Source: Mycolicibacterium anyangense (GTDB lineage: Bacteria > Actinomycetota > Actinomycetes > Mycobacteriales > Mycobacteriaceae). From it: a stretch of 64,000 nt of DNA. Shown here piece after piece: positions 23,081-33,377 of this stretch (position 1 is its first letter; each line of letters starts with the position of its first letter). The translations under genes and the position numbers were made by a program. The stretch lies in contig NZ_AP022620.1 of the NCBI RefSeq assembly GCF_010731855.1, positions 4,030,001 to 4,094,000 on the forward strand, given 5' to 3'. The notes under the pieces are model-generated. The model searched no databases. It saw only the letters and a list, made by a program, of their open reading frames with translations, and had not been told where the DNA came from.

Positions 23081-23853
23081 CGGCCGCTGCCCGGCGGGCC
23101 TGCGAAGGCCTGCGCGATGGTCAGCCACCGCTCGGCGTCGGGGCCATCGGCGATCACGTCCAGGTCCGAGCGGGCCCGGCGCTGGGTGACCAGGAGACAG
23201 AAGTCCAGCGCCGAACCGCTCACCCGCTGCCGGGCATCCTGCGGTCCCCATTCCCATTGTTGGTCGCCGGGTGCGGATAGTTTCACGTGGAACGGTTCGG
23301 TGGGTGGTGTCAGCCCGTGCACGCTGAACGCGAAGTCCCGGGTGCGAACACCCAGATGTGCGATCGACCTCAGCCGGGCGGTCGCGGCCACGTCGACGCC
23401 GAGCGCATCGGCGACGTCCAGACCGTGCGCCCAGGTTTCCATCAGCCGTGCGGTGGCCATCGACGGCGCGCTCATGGGCGGGCCGAACCAGTGCAGTTTG
23501 CGGCCGTCGGGCACCGCAGCTAGTTCCTCGTGCAGCCGGGCCCGGGTGTCGCGCCACCGGGCCAGCAGGTCCTCGGGGGCGACGGTGGCGGTGATGTCGG
23601 CGGTGGCCGCGTCGACGAAGCCGAGCGGGTCCTTGTTCGCGGTGGCCAGCATCTCGGCGAAGCCCGCCTCGTCGGTGATCGACGTCAGTGCCGCCACATC
23701 GGTCCACCACAGGTGGGCGATCTGATGGGCGATCGTCCAGCCCGCAGCCGGGGTCGGCTGCGCCCACTCTGCCGGGCGCAGCGCGGCGACCAGGGCGTCG
23801 AGGGCATCGCTCTCGGCGCGCAGATCGTCGATGATCGGGCCCGCATCGGCCAT
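23077..23853 (-). CDS. TIGR03084-type DinB/mycothiol-dependent maleylpyruvate isomerase-fold protein
   Basis: A 258-residue cytosolic protein with the metal-binding four-helix DinB fold. [19 protein letters not shown] contributes one metal-ligand His pair and [20 protein letters not shown] the later His, giving the usual three-histidine site. The family often uses mycothiol, the actinobacterial thiol, but no substrate can be assigned. It converges with the upstream repeat-protein gene with a four-base overlap and is followed by an MFS transporter gene on the same strand (Rv0036c-Rv0037c position). Confidence 0.85.
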   Translation of the reverse strand: MADAGPIIDDLRAESDALDALVAALRPAEWAQPTPAAGWTIAHQIAHLWWTDVAALTSITDEAGFAEMLATANKDPLGFVDAATADITATVAPEDLLARWRDTRARLHEELAAVPDGRKLHWFGPPMSAPSMATARLMETWAHGLDVADALGVDVAATARLRSIAHLGVRTRDFAFSVHGLTPPTEPFHVKLSAPGDQQWEWGPQDARQRVSGSALDFCLLVTQRRARSDLDVIADGPDAERWLTIAQAFAGPPGSGR

Positions 23854-23862
23854 GGCATCAGC

Positions 23863-25152
23863 CTAGAGCGTGCCGGTGCCGCGTCGGCCGATGGCGGCGT
23901 GCGCCGCCAGTCCGGCCAGATAGACCAGTGACCCGGCCAACGCCAGCACCGGGGCATGTCCGTCGGCCGGTATCACCGCCGCCGAGACGGTGGTGGCCAG
24001 GATGAAGGACACCCAGAACAGCGAGTCCTGGACGGCGAAGACGTGCCCGCGCAAGGCATCGTCGACGTCGATCTGCATTGCGGTGTCGGCGCACAGCTTC
24101 ACCACCTGGCCGGCCACCCCGAGAAGGAAGCCGCACACCACCATCACCACCAATTGCAGGGTGGCTCCGGCCAGTTGGATGACGGCCGCGCTCAACAGGG
24201 CGACGTTGGCCGTCGCGTAGCGGCCCCACCGCCGGACCGCTGCCGGGGTCAGCACGTTGGCCAGGAACGAGCCGCTGCCGGTGGCTGCGACGAAGATGAC
24301 CGCGGTACCCAGTCCGAGGCCGCTGACGGCCGGGGTGTCGCTGTGCCGCACGATCACCAGCACCAGCAGTGAGTTGATGCCGAACACCATGCGATGGCTG
24401 GCCAGTCCGGACAGGGTGGCCGCCACGGTCGGGGTGGACACCACGGTGCGCGCCCCGTAGATCCAGCCGGTGGCCACCGCGTAGAACGCCGAACCGTGTA
24501 CCGCGCGCTCGGTTTCGTCGGGCCCCAGTTCATGGGAGGGGAATCGCAACGACAGCGCCAGCGCGACCGCCACCGGGACCGCGACGAGGAAGATGATCGT
24601 CGCGGCGCCGGTGTCACCGGCGCCGAAGATCCCGCGGGGCACCAGCATGAAGTTGGCGCCGAGGAAGGTGGCGGTGGCTCCGGTGGCGGTGGCCACCGAG
24701 TTCATCGTCACCACCTCATCGCGCGGGACGACGTGGGGCAGCGCTGCCGACAAGCCGGACGTCACGAACCGGCTGAAGCCGTTGACGATGAGCGCCCCGC
24801 AGAGCACCACCAGATCACTGGCGCCGGCGGCCAGCACGACGCCGACCGCGATCACCAGCAGCAGGCGACCGGCGTTGGCGCCGACCAGCACCGCCCGGCG
24901 GTCCCAGCGGTCCAGCAGTGCCCCGGCGAACGGTCCGACGATCGAATACGGGAGGAACAACACGGCGAACGCGCCGGCCACCGCCCAGGGGTCGGCGGCC
25001 CGCTCCGGGTTGAACAGCAGCCCGCCGGCCAGCCCGGCCTGGAAGAGTCCGTCGGCGAACTGGCTTGCCGTGCGGAGCTCCAGCAGCCGCCAGAACTCGG
25101 GCATGCCGCGCACCGCACGCCACAGCGAGCCGGGTACACGGGCGTCGACCAT
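23863..25152 (-). CDS. Major facilitator superfamily transporter
   Basis: A 429-residue inner-membrane transporter with about 11-12 hydrophobic segments. The MFS loop motif after TM2 is visible as [17 protein letters not shown], and a strand-helix repeat in the second half contains [19 protein letters not shown]. The order resembles the enterobactin-exporter-like (MFS_3) branch. Substrate unknown. It lies nine bases upstream of the DinB-fold gene on the same strand and is divergent from the yqgE-family gene. Confidence 0.88.
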   Translation of the reverse strand: MVDARVPGSLWRAVRGMPEFWRLLELRTASQFADGLFQAGLAGGLLFNPERAADPWAVAGAFAVLFLPYSIVGPFAGALLDRWDRRAVLVGANAGRLLLVIAVGVVLAAGASDLVVLCGALIVNGFSRFVTSGLSAALPHVVPRDEVVTMNSVATATGATATFLGANFMLVPRGIFGAGDTGAATIIFLVAVPVAVALALSLRFPSHELGPDETERAVHGSAFYAVATGWIYGARTVVSTPTVAATLSGLASHRMVFGINSLLVLVIVRHSDTPAVSGLGLGTAVIFVAATGSGSFLANVLTPAAVRRWGRYATANVALLSAAVIQLAGATLQLVVMVVCGFLLGVAGQVVKLCADTAMQIDVDDALRGHVFAVQDSLFWVSFILATTVSAAVIPADGHAPVLALAGSLVYLAGLAAHAAIGRRGTGTL

Positions 25153-25229
25153 CCCTCCAACAGTACAAATCTCTGCCAGGCCGCTGCCTGTTCACCACCG
25201 CGACCGCATGGTGATGCCATGATGGTGGG

Positions 25230-25835
25230 GTGGCACAGCCGGAGGATCCCGAGGACTTCGTCGCGCCCGCGGCCAACCGGGTGCGGGCGGGAACTCTGCT
25301 GCTGGCCAACACCGATCTGATGGAGCCGACGTTCCGGCGCAGTGTCATCTATGTCGTCGAGCACAATGACGGCGGCACCCTGGGGGTGGTGCTCAACCGG
25401 CCCAGCGAGACGGCGGTCTACAACGTGCTGCCCCAGTGGGCCAAGTTGGCCACCAAGCCCAAGACGATGTTCATCGGCGGCCCGGTGAAGCGCGATGCCG
25501 CGCTATGCCTGGGCACACTGCGGGTGGGTACCGATCCGCAGGGTATGCCCGGGTTGCGGCACATTGCCGGCCGGATGGTGATGGTCGACCTCGACGCCGA
25601 CCCCGACCTGATCGAACCTGTTGTCGAAGGGGTGCGGATCTTCGCCGGCTATTCCGGCTGGACCATCGGCCAGCTCGAGGGCGAGATCGAACGAGACGAT
25701 TGGATTGTGTTGTCCGCGTTGCCTTCTGATGTGCTGGTCGAACCGAAGGTCGATCTGTGGGGCCGGGTGCTGCGCCGTCAGCCGCTGCCGTTGTCGTTGC
25801 TGGCGACCCACCCCATCGACGTCAGCCGCAACTAG
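25230..25835 (+). CDS. YqgE/AlgH family protein (UPF0301)
   Basis: A 201-residue cytosolic protein of the UPF0301 family. Diagnostic stretches are AGTLLLANTDLMEPTFRRSVIYVVEH, GVVLNRPSE, MFIGGPVKRDA and YSGWTIGQLEGEIERDDW. Function is not established. It occupies the Rv0038 position. GTG at 25230 matches the family N-terminus. It converges with the symporter gene downstream with a four-base overlap. Confidence 0.92.
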   Translation: MAQPEDPEDFVAPAANRVRAGTLLLANTDLMEPTFRRSVIYVVEHNDGGTLGVVLNRPSETAVYNVLPQWAKLATKPKTMFIGGPVKRDAALCLGTLRVGTDPQGMPGLRHIAGRMVMVDLDADPDLIEPVVEGVRIFAGYSGWTIGQLEGEIERDDWIVLSALPSDVLVEPKVDLWGRVLRRQPLPLSLLATHPIDVSRN

Positions 25836-26809
25836 TCCGGCGCGGTGCGCGCCATTCTGCTGGCTATCACCGCGCAGACGAATAGCTGGATCTGATGAAA
25901 CAGCATGAGCGGCAACATGATCAGGCCCACGCTGGAGGCCGGGAACAGCACCAGGGCCATCGGAAGACCGGAAGCCAGGCTCTTCTTCGAGCCGCAGAAC
26001 ATCAGCACGATCGCGTCACCGCGGTCCAGGTGCGCTGCGCGCCCGGCGAGCACCGTGACACCGAGCACGATGGCCAGCAGCAGCGCGCTGACGGCAGCCA
26101 CTGCGACCACCCGCCACGGCTGCACGCTGCTCCAGATGTGTTCGGTCATACCTACCGAGAAGGCGGCATAGACGATCAGCAGGATCGAGCCGCGGTCCAC
26201 CGCCTTGGTCAGCGCGGCGTGGCGGGTCACCCAGGGGGCGAGCCAGGGTCGAAGAAGCTGGCCGACGGCGAACGGCAGGAGCAGCTGCAGCACGATGTCG
26301 CCGATCGCCGAGCCGTCCACATGCGGCGCCCCGCTCAACGGCATCAGGGCCACGACGAGCAGCGGAGTCAGCACCACGCCGAGGATGTTGGACAGCGATG
26401 CACTGACGATCGCCGCTGACACATGGCCGCGCGCGATCGAGGTGAACGCGATCGAGGATTGCACGGTCGACGGCACCAGGCACAAGAACAGCAGCCCGGT
26501 GTAGAGGTCGCTGGTCAGCAGTGCGGGCACCAGAACCTTGGCCGCCAGCCCCAGCAGCGGAAAGACGACGAAGGTGGTGGCCAGCACCAGCAGGTGCAGC
26601 TTCCACTGGCGGACGCCGTGCCAGGCCTGCTGCGGTGACAGCCGGGTGCCGTAGAGCACGAACAGCAGCGCGATCGCGGCCTTGGTGGCCACCGAGAGCG
26701 CGTCGGCGGCGGCACCGCGGGCGGGTAGCACGCTCGCCAGCGCGACGACGGCGACCAGCGCCAGCAGGAAGGTGTCGACGGGAATCCGTGACAGCGCGCC
26801 GCGGATCAA
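25832..26809 (-). CDS. Bile acid:sodium symporter family (SBF-like) transporter
   Basis: A polytopic membrane protein of about 325 residues related to the SBF/BASS family (YfeH-like). Around nine hydrophobic segments begin VDTFLLALVAVVALASVLPA, and the family-type stretch FLCLVPSTVQSSIAFTSIARG is present. A second crossover-like segment reads VLMFCGSKKSLASGLPMA. I place the start at TTG 26807-26809, four bases after the stop of the upstream small membrane-protein gene. The frame stays open further upstream to 26941 but that overlaps the neighbour. Substrate unknown. Confidence 0.82.
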   Translation of the reverse strand: MIRGALSRIPVDTFLLALVAVVALASVLPARGAAADALSVATKAAIALLFVLYGTRLSPQQAWHGVRQWKLHLLVLATTFVVFPLLGLAAKVLVPALLTSDLYTGLLFLCLVPSTVQSSIAFTSIARGHVSAAIVSASLSNILGVVLTPLLVVALMPLSGAPHVDGSAIGDIVLQLLLPFAVGQLLRPWLAPWVTRHAALTKAVDRGSILLIVYAAFSVGMTEHIWSSVQPWRVVAVAAVSALLLAIVLGVTVLAGRAAHLDRGDAIVLMFCGSKKSLASGLPMALVLFPASSVGLIMLPLMLFHQIQLFVCAVIASRMARTAPD

Positions 26810-26813
26810 CGGT

Positions 26814-27152
26814 CTACTGGCAAGACCGGACGCAGCTGGTGCAGCTGCCCGCGCATCCCGTCGAGGCGGCTTCCCGGCGCGCGGCGTAGCGGGCGCCCTG
26901 CCACGACCCGGCACCGATCGTCGCAAGCGCACCCAGGACACACACCACCAACACCACCAGCGCGGTGGACGAGGGTGCGGCCAGCGCGGTGATCCCGCCG
27001 GCGGCCAGCATCACCGCGGCCGCCAGCTGGGTGGGGGCCACTGCGCGCATCACCTCGGAGGTGAGGTCGATGACCGGACGGTTCATCGTCCACAGACCCG
27101 ACCCACCGACCAGGACGGCCAGGGCCAGGCATACCACGCCGACAATCAGCAT
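26814..27152 (-). CDS. Small conserved membrane protein
   Basis: A 112-residue protein matching the Rv0039c position in mycobacteria. Two to three hydrophobic segments are seen: MLIVGVVCLALAVLVGGSGL, LAAAVMLAAGGITALAAP and ALVVLVVCVLGALATIGAG. The tail is cysteine-containing (STGCAGSCTSCVRSC), with four cysteines in eleven residues. Function unknown. It lies directly upstream of the SBF-like transporter gene, probably in one transcript. Confidence 0.75.
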   Translation of the reverse strand: MLIVGVVCLALAVLVGGSGLWTMNRPVIDLTSEVMRAVAPTQLAAAVMLAAGGITALAAPSSTALVVLVVCVLGALATIGAGSWQGARYAARREAASTGCAGSCTSCVRSCQ

Positions 27153-27175
27153 GAGCCCACTTTACGAGGCTCGGG

Positions 27176-28132
27176 TCAGCGCGGCTGCGTCGGCTCCGCG
27201 GGCACGGTGACGGTAGCGGTGACGGTCGCGGTCGCCGCGGTGTTGGTCAGCGGGGCCGCCGCCGGTGCGCTGCTGGGTGCCGCGGCAGCGGGAGCGGGGG
27301 TGGCCGGCGCGCCGGGTGCTGCGGGGGTGGCCGGCGCCGCCGTGGGCGAGGTCACCCGGAAGCCGTTGACGATGGCGTCGGTGGCATCGGCGGTGGCGAC
27401 GACCTGGCTGGCCGAGGTCGTGACGTAGAGCGAGACCAGGTAGTGGTCGGTGCCCGATGCCGCGATGACGTTGCGCCTCGAGGTGTTCAGCGTCAGGTCG
27501 TTCTCGCGGTAGGTGCCCTCGATGATCGAGGACGGGAATCCGCCGAAGTCGCCCATCGATGCGTCCGTGGACTGCCAGGCGAACAGCTGCTGGCTGTCCA
27601 CATAGCCGTGGGTGATCGCCTCTTTCGGGTCGAATTCACCGACCAGCTTGTACACCTTGAGCTGGGCATTCGAGGTGTACAGGCCGTCGCCGCCGACCCT
27701 GTCGGCCAGCACGGTGAAGGCGTCGGGAACGTTGGGATCGGGTACCACACTCCATCCGCGTGGCATCGGCAGCACGATGTTGAGCGCCGTGAAGCCGCTG
27801 GCCTTCTGCGGCTCCATCACCACGCCCTTCTCCTTGAAGTACTCGGCCAGGGTGCCCGAGGTGGCCGGGACGAGAGTTTCGGCTGCGGCCTGCGTCGCGG
27901 GTGCTGCCGCGACGGTGGTGGGCACTTCCAGTGGCGCTGCCGTGGCGGGGGTGGCGACCACCGAGGCGGCCTGCGGGGCCACGGTGACGGTTTGGGTGAC
28001 GGTGGCGGGCGCCGGCTGGACGGGGAGGACCGGTTCGGCCGAGGCGTTGGCGCCGGCAAACCCGAGCACGGCTGCCGTCCCGGCGGCCACACCACCTACA
28101 AGTACCCGCCAATTACGGGCGTTCGTGATCAT
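27176..28132 (-). CDS. Secreted proline/alanine-rich antigen (Mtc28, LpqN/LpqT-like)
   Basis: Homologue of the secreted proline-rich 28-kDa antigen (Rv0040c position). From ATG at 28130-28132 the 318-residue product has a signal peptide ([25 protein letters not shown]) and an Ala/Pro/Thr-rich linker. An LpqN-like domain follows ([50 protein letters not shown]). The tail is again low-complexity Ala/Pro. Translation starting 55 codons earlier would put an Arg-rich segment ahead of the signal peptide, so the shorter form is preferred. It is divergent from leuS. Confidence 0.87.
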   Translation of the reverse strand: MITNARNWRVLVGGVAAGTAAVLGFAGANASAEPVLPVQPAPATVTQTVTVAPQAASVVATPATAAPLEVPTTVAAAPATQAAAETLVPATSGTLAEYFKEKGVVMEPQKASGFTALNIVLPMPRGWSVVPDPNVPDAFTVLADRVGGDGLYTSNAQLKVYKLVGEFDPKEAITHGYVDSQQLFAWQSTDASMGDFGGFPSSIIEGTYRENDLTLNTSRRNVIAASGTDHYLVSLYVTTSASQVVATADATDAIVNGFRVTSPTAAPATPAAPGAPATPAPAAAAPSSAPAAAPLTNTAATATVTATVTVPAEPTQPR

Positions 28133-28383
28133 CGCAGATGTCCTTTTTCGACAGTGTTGGGCCAGTTCAAACCCCTTGTCAGGGGCCGACTGTATCCGCC
28201 GCCGAAGGCGGGAGGGTAGGGCTGGAACACAGCTGGAACCAACCTCTGATCGCTCTGCAACGCAACTGATACCAAGCTGTTGCGGGACCCACGGCAACCC
28301 TCACAGACGGACAGTCCAGCGAGGCAGGTCACAGCCGGTTGCCGGGTCGGCGGGGCCGATCAACGTCCTTATACCCTGTCTGC

Positions 28384-31248
28384 GTGACCGAATCGCCGAC
28401 CGCGGGGACCGCCGACAACGACGCCGACGTGCCGCGGCACCGCTATACCGCCGAACTCGCGGGGCGCGTCGAGCGAACCTGGCAGGACAACTGGCAGAAT
28501 TGGGGCACCTTCAACGTGCCCAATCCGGTCGGCTCGCTGGCGCCCACCGACGGCTCGACCGTTCCCGACGACAAGATGTTCGTCCAGGACATGTTCCCCT
28601 ACCCGTCGGGTGAGGGCCTGCACGTCGGACATCCACTCGGCTATATCGCCACCGACGTCTACGCCCGCTATTTCCGGATGACCGGCCGCAACGTGCTGCA
28701 CGCGCTGGGCTTCGACGCCTTCGGTCTACCGGCTGAGCAGTACGCGGTGCAGACCGGCACTCATCCGCGGGTGCGGACCGAGGCCAACATCGTCAACTTC
28801 CGCCGCCAGCTGGGTCGGTTGGGTCTTGGCCACGACCAGCGACGTAGCTTCTCCACCACTGATGTGGACTTCTACAAGTGGACGCAGTGGATCTTCCTGC
28901 AGATCTACAATGCCTGGTTCGACACCGGGCAGAACAAGGCGCGGCCGATCGCCGACCTGATCGCTGAATTCGACAGCGGTGCAAGGACTCTCGATGACGG
29001 CCGAGCCTGGTCGTCGCTGTCTGCGGGTGAGCGCGCCGATGTCGTCGACGGCTACCGGTTGGTGTATCGGGCCGATTCGCTGGTGAACTGGTGCCCGGGG
29101 TTGGGCACCGTGCTGGCCAACGAGGAGGTGACCTCCGAGGGGCGTAGCGAGCGCGGCAACTTCCCGGTGTTCCGGAAGCGGTTGCGGCAGTGGATGATGC
29201 GTATTACCGCCTACTCCGACCGGTTGCTCGAGGATCTCGACGTGCTGGACTGGCCGGACAAGGTCAAGACCATGCAGCGCAACTGGATCGGCCGATCGAC
29301 TGGCGCTTCGGTGTTGTTCGATGTCGCCGGTACCGATATCGAGGTGTTCACCACCCGTCCGGACACCCTCTTCGGTGCGACCTATCTGGTGCTGGCTCCG
29401 GAACACGAGCTCGTCGACGGCCTGCTCGCCGGGCAGTGGCCCGACGGCGTCGACCCCCGTTGGACCGCGGGCGCGCCCACCCCTGCGGACGCGGTGGCAG
29501 CGTATCGCCGGGCGATTGCGGCGAAGTCGGATCTGGAGCGCCAGGAGAACAAGACCAAGACCGGTGTGTTCCTCGGCAGCTATGCCACCAATCCCGCCAA
29601 CGGACAACAGGTTCCGATCTTCATCGCCGACTACGTGCTGGTGGGCTACGGCACTGGTGCGATCATGGCGGTGCCCGGCCACGACCAGCGGGACTGGGAG
29701 TTCGCCGGCGAATTCGGGTTGCCCATTCTCGAGGTGATCTCCGGCGGCGACATCTCCGAGGCCGCCTACGCCGGTGACGGTGTGCTGGTGAACTCGCAGT
29801 ACCTGGACGGACGCACCGTCGAGGACGCCAAGACGGCGATCACCGAGCGTCTGGAAGCCGACGGGCGCGGGCGGGCCCGCATCGAATACAAGCTTCGCGA
29901 CTGGCTTTTCGCCCGGCAGCGGTACTGGGGCGAACCCTTCCCGATTGTCTACGACGCCGACGGCAGGGCGCATCCGCTGCCGGATTCCGCTCTGCCGGTG
30001 GAACTTCCGGATATCGCGGACTACTCGCCGGTGCTGTTCGATCCCGACAATGCCGACAGTGAGCCGTCCCCGCCGCTGAACAAGGCGACAGACTGGGTGC
30101 ACGTCGATCTCGATCTCGGCGACGGGCTTAAGCCGTACACCCGCGACACCAATGTCATGCCGCAGTGGGCGGGAAGCTCGTGGTACGAGCTGCGCTACGC
30201 CGACCCGCACAACTCAGAACAGTTCTGCGCCAAGGAAAACGAAGCGTATTGGATGGGTCCGCGGCCGGCCGAGCACGGGCCGTCCGATCCCGGTGGGGTC
30301 GATCTGTACGTGGGCGGCGTCGAGCACGCGGTTCTGCACCTGCTGTACTCGCGGTTCTGGCACAAGGTGCTCTACGACCTCGGGCATGTCACCTCGCGGG
30401 AACCGTACCGCCGACTGGTGAACCAGGGCTACATCCAGGCGTTCGCCTACACCGACGCGCGCGGTGCCTATGTGGCCGCCGCTGACGTGGTGGAACGGGA
30501 CGGGAAGTTCTTCCTGCCCGAGGGCGACGGTGAGATCGAGGTGTTCCAGGAGTTCGGCAAGATCGGCAAGAGCCTGAAGAACTCGATCTCACCGGATGAG
30601 ATCTGCGACAACTACGGCGCCGACACCCTGCGGGTGTACGAGATGTCGATGGGTCCGCTGGAGGCATCCCGGCCCTGGGCCACCAAGGATGTCGTGGGTG
30701 CGCACCGATTCCTGCAGCGCGTGTGGCGGCTGGTGGTCGACGAAACCACCGGTGGCGAAAGGGTTTCCGAGCATGATTCGCTCGACGAGGCCACGCTGCG
30801 TCTGCTGCACCGCACCATCGCCGGAGTCCGCGATGACTATGCGGGGCTGCGCAACAACACCGCCGCGGCCAAGCTGATCGAGTACACCAACCACCTCACC
30901 AAGGAGGGGATCACCGCCCGTGCGGCCCTGGAGCCTCTGGTGTTGATGGTGGCACCGCTGGCGCCGCATCTGGCCGAGGAGTTGTGGCGGCGGCTGGGTC
31001 ATGACGGGTCGTTGGCGCACGGGCCGTTCCCCGTCGCCGACGAGACCTATCTGGTGACCGACACCGTGGAATACCCGGTCCAGGTCAACGGCAAGGTCCG
31101 CGGCCGCATCACGGTCGCTGCCGACGCGGACAAGGCCAGCCTGGAGGCTGCGGCGCTGGCCGACGAGAAGGTCCAGGCGTTCCTGGCCGGTGCCACGCCG
31201 AAGAAGGTCATCGTGGTGCCGGGCCGATTGGTGAACCTGGTCCTCTAG
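28384..31248 (+). CDS. leuS: Leucyl-tRNA synthetase
   Basis: Class I aminoacyl-tRNA synthetase of 954 residues, full length. The HIGH-type motif is [13 protein letters not shown]. The CP1 editing domain contains [21 protein letters not shown], with the proofreading Thr-rich and Asp residues. The KMSKS loop appears as [15 protein letters not shown], a form I recall as normal for mycobacterial LeuRS. The C-terminus ends with the tRNA-binding [18 protein letters not shown] at 28384 is chosen; an ATG 45 bases upstream lacks homology. Confidence 0.97.
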   Translation: MTESPTAGTADNDADVPRHRYTAELAGRVERTWQDNWQNWGTFNVPNPVGSLAPTDGSTVPDDKMFVQDMFPYPSGEGLHVGHPLGYIATDVYARYFRMTGRNVLHALGFDAFGLPAEQYAVQTGTHPRVRTEANIVNFRRQLGRLGLGHDQRRSFSTTDVDFYKWTQWIFLQIYNAWFDTGQNKARPIADLIAEFDSGARTLDDGRAWSSLSAGERADVVDGYRLVYRADSLVNWCPGLGTVLANEEVTSEGRSERGNFPVFRKRLRQWMMRITAYSDRLLEDLDVLDWPDKVKTMQRNWIGRSTGASVLFDVAGTDIEVFTTRPDTLFGATYLVLAPEHELVDGLLAGQWPDGVDPRWTAGAPTPADAVAAYRRAIAAKSDLERQENKTKTGVFLGSYATNPANGQQVPIFIADYVLVGYGTGAIMAVPGHDQRDWEFAGEFGLPILEVISGGDISEAAYAGDGVLVNSQYLDGRTVEDAKTAITERLEADGRGRARIEYKLRDWLFARQRYWGEPFPIVYDADGRAHPLPDSALPVELPDIADYSPVLFDPDNADSEPSPPLNKATDWVHVDLDLGDGLKPYTRDTNVMPQWAGSSWYELRYADPHNSEQFCAKENEAYWMGPRPAEHGPSDPGGVDLYVGGVEHAVLHLLYSRFWHKVLYDLGHVTSREPYRRLVNQGYIQAFAYTDARGAYVAAADVVERDGKFFLPEGDGEIEVFQEFGKIGKSLKNSISPDEICDNYGADTLRVYEMSMGPLEASRPWATKDVVGAHRFLQRVWRLVVDETTGGERVSEHDSLDEATLRLLHRTIAGVRDDYAGLRNNTAAAKLIEYTNHLTKEGITARAALEPLVLMVAPLAPHLAEELWRRLGHDGSLAHGPFPVADETYLVTDTVEYPVQVNGKVRGRITVAADADKASLEAAALADEKVQAFLAGATPKKVIVVPGRLVNLVL

Positions 31249-31254
31249 CGATTT

Positions 31255-31293
31255 CGGCGCGCTAATCGTCGCTGCGCGACGTCAACCGCGCCG
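31255..31293. terminator. Bidirectional nested hairpin between leuS and the SDR gene
   Basis: Outer arms CGGCGCG (31255-31261) and CGCGCCG (31287-31293) enclose a second stem CGTCGC-TGC-GCGACG (31267-31281). It lies within the short gap between the leuS stop and the stop of the convergent dehydrogenase gene. No U-tract, which is common in GC-rich actinobacteria. Confidence 0.6.
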
Positions 31294-31296
31294 ACA

Positions 31297-31980
31297 TCAC
31301 CGCGGACGGACGATGACCTGGTGGGTGTGCGCGTCAGGCGGGTTGGCGATCACGTCGGCGACGATCTGCGCGACGGTCTCGGGTTTGAGGAAGCGGGACG
31401 GGTCGTACTGGCCACCTTCGTAGGCGACCAGATCCTGCTGCATCTCGGTGTCGACCCGGCCCGGGTGCACGCTGGTGACCCGCAGGCTGGGTTCGTCGGC
31501 GCGCAGGGTATCGGCGAAGGCCCGCTGGGCGAACTTGCTCGCCGAGTACGCCGCCAGACCGGGTGAGACAGTGAGCCCCGCGCCGGAGTTGATGAACACC
31601 ACCTGGCCGCGCGCGGCACGTAGGGCGGGTAACAGCGCCTGGGTCAGGGCGACGGGGCCGGTCACATTGATCTCGAAGCACGCCCGCCACTGCTCGGGGA
31701 TCGACTCGTCGAACCGGCCCGGGTAGGCCACTCCGGCGTTGTGCACCAGCACGTCGAGTTCGGCCAGCGGCTCGGCGGCCGCCTCGATCGACTCGGCGTC
31801 GGCCAGGTCGAGCGGCCAGGTCGTCGCCCCCAGCCGCTCGGCCAGAGCATCGAGCCGTGCCGAGGGCCGGCCGGCCAGCAACAGGGTGTGCGTGGGGGCC
31901 AGCGCCTCGGCGATCGCCGAACCGATACCGCCGCCGGCCCCGGTGATCAGTGCGGTCATGTTTCCCGGGGCGCTCGGCAT
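31297..31980 (-). CDS. Short-chain dehydrogenase/reductase
   Basis: NAD(P)-dependent oxidoreductase of 227 residues with a classical SDR fold. The cofactor motif is TGAGGGIGSAIAEAL, followed by LVHNAGVAYPG (NAG motif) and the catalytic YSASK. The C-terminal VHPGRVDTEMQQD is typical. ATG at 31978-31980 (MPSAPGNMTALITG) is used; a second ATG seven codons in is possible. Longer frames upstream run antisense to the hydrolase gene. Substrate unknown. It is absent between leuS and the MarR gene in the M. tuberculosis order I recall. Confidence 0.87.
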   Translation of the reverse strand: MPSAPGNMTALITGAGGGIGSAIAEALAPTHTLLLAGRPSARLDALAERLGATTWPLDLADAESIEAAAEPLAELDVLVHNAGVAYPGRFDESIPEQWRACFEINVTGPVALTQALLPALRAARGQVVFINSGAGLTVSPGLAAYSASKFAQRAFADTLRADEPSLRVTSVHPGRVDTEMQQDLVAYEGGQYDPSRFLKPETVAQIVADVIANPPDAHTHQVIVRPR

Positions 31981-32033
31981 ACTCGTCACCCTACCGACCT
32001 GCAATTCAGCGCGGCGCGACGCAGAATGATCCC

Positions 32034-33374
32034 GTGGCATTCGATCCGAGCTTCGGTCCGACGCAGCTTGCTGCGCGCGCCGCCTATCTGCTGCGCGGCA
32101 ACGACTTGGGGGTGATGACGTCGGCGGCCCCTGCGCTCTACCCGCACATGTGGAGCTGGGACGCGGCGTTCGTGTCGGTCGGGTTGGCCTCGCTGAGCGT
32201 CGAACGCGCCGTCGTCGAGCTCGACACGTTGCTGTCCGCGCAGTGGACCAACGGGATGATCCCGCACATCGTGTTCGCCCATGGGGTTGACGGCTACTTC
32301 CCGGGGCCGGCCCGCTGGGCCTGTTCGGCGTTGGCGGCCAATGCACCCCGCAGCCGCCACACCTCGGGCATCACTCAGCCGCCGGTGCACGCGATCGCCG
32401 TCCAGCGCATTCTGGATCGGGCCCGGATGCGCGGCCGCACCACCCGGGCGGTGGCCGAGTCGTTCCTGGATCGCCGGTGGTCGGATCTGGTGCGCTGGCA
32501 TCGCTGGCTGGCCGAGGCACGCGACCAGAACGAGCGCGGGCGGATCACGCTGTACCACGGCTGGGAGTCCGGTATGGACAACTCGCCGCGCTGGGATTCG
32601 GCCTACGCCAACGTGATTCCCGGCGAGGTGCCGGAATATCACCGTCAGGACAACCACATCGTCACCGACCCCACCCAGCGGCCCTCGGATCGGGAGTACG
32701 ACCGCTACCTGTGGCTGCTCGAGGAGATGAAGTCGGTCCGCTACGACGACGACTTACTGCCGAAGGTGATGAGCTTCGCCGTCGAGGACGTGTTCGTCTC
32801 GGCGATCTTCGCGTTGGCCTGCGACGTCCTGGCCAATATCGGCGAAGAATACAAGCGGCCGCACTCCGACGTCCGCGACCTGTACTCGTGGGCCGAGCGG
32901 TTCCGCGCCGGTGTCGTGGCCAGCGCCGACAAACGTACCGGCGCTGCAAAGGATTTCGACGTGCGCGCCGACACGTGGATTGCCACCGAGACCGCCGCCC
33001 AATTCGCGCCGCTGCTGTGCGGGGGGTTGCAGCACGATCAGGAGCGGGCGTTGCTGCGGATCCTCGAGGGCCCGCGGTTCTGCGGGCATCCGGATCTCAA
33101 GTTCGCGGTGATCCCGTCAACATCGCCGGTTTCCAAGGACTTTCGGCCGCGCGAGTACTGGCGTGGTCCGGTCTGGCCGGTGTTGACGTGGCTGTATTCC
33201 TGGGCGTTCGCTCGCCGCGGTTGGTCGGAACGGTCCTTGATCCTGCGCCGGGAAGGCCTGCGTCAGGCCAGCGACGGAACATTCGCCGAGTACTACGAGC
33301 CGTTCACCGGCGAGCCGCTGGGCAGCATGCAGCAATCGTGGACTGCGGCGGCGGTGCTGGACTGGCTGGGGTAG
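32034..33374 (+). CDS. ggh: Glucosylglycerate hydrolase (GH63)
   Basis: Hydrolyses the compatible solute glucosylglycerate, which rapidly growing mycobacteria accumulate under nitrogen limitation and mobilise on recovery. GTG at 32034 gives 446 residues, the length I recall for the M. hassiacum enzyme. The (alpha/alpha)6-barrel protein is highly similar to that enzyme from memory: YPHMWSWDAAFVSVGLA, NGMIPHIVFAHGVDGYFPG, GWESGMDNSPRWDSAYAN and FRPREYWRGPVWPVLTW. D182 (in GMDNS) and E419 (in FAEYYEP) fall at the catalytic residue numbers reported for that protein. It is divergent from the SDR gene. Confidence 0.9.
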   Translation: MAFDPSFGPTQLAARAAYLLRGNDLGVMTSAAPALYPHMWSWDAAFVSVGLASLSVERAVVELDTLLSAQWTNGMIPHIVFAHGVDGYFPGPARWACSALAANAPRSRHTSGITQPPVHAIAVQRILDRARMRGRTTRAVAESFLDRRWSDLVRWHRWLAEARDQNERGRITLYHGWESGMDNSPRWDSAYANVIPGEVPEYHRQDNHIVTDPTQRPSDREYDRYLWLLEEMKSVRYDDDLLPKVMSFAVEDVFVSAIFALACDVLANIGEEYKRPHSDVRDLYSWAERFRAGVVASADKRTGAAKDFDVRADTWIATETAAQFAPLLCGGLQHDQERALLRILEGPRFCGHPDLKFAVIPSTSPVSKDFRPREYWRGPVWPVLTWLYSWAFARRGWSERSLILRREGLRQASDGTFAEYYEPFTGEPLGSMQQSWTAAAVLDWLG

Positions 33375-33377
33375 GAC

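Noticed and set aside
23279..23294. parS-like AGTTTCACGTGGAACG
   Set aside because: Only 13 of 16 bases match and it falls in codons for FHVK within a conserved DinB-fold gene, so chance similarity is more likely than a third centromere site.
21119..23767. An 882-residue minus-strand open frame
   Set aside because: It lies antisense to pcnA and the repeat-protein gene, is full of the Val/Gly/His/Gln composition typical of high-GC shadow frames, and has no recognisable domain.
28133..28383. Possible T-box or other leader upstream of leuS
   Set aside because: No T-box core sequence, specifier loop or antiterminator could be identified in the 251-base gap.
30550..30600. LeuRS with KIGKS instead of KMSKS
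   Set aside because: This variant is, as far as I recall, the usual form in mycobacterial leucyl-tRNA synthetases rather than a defect.
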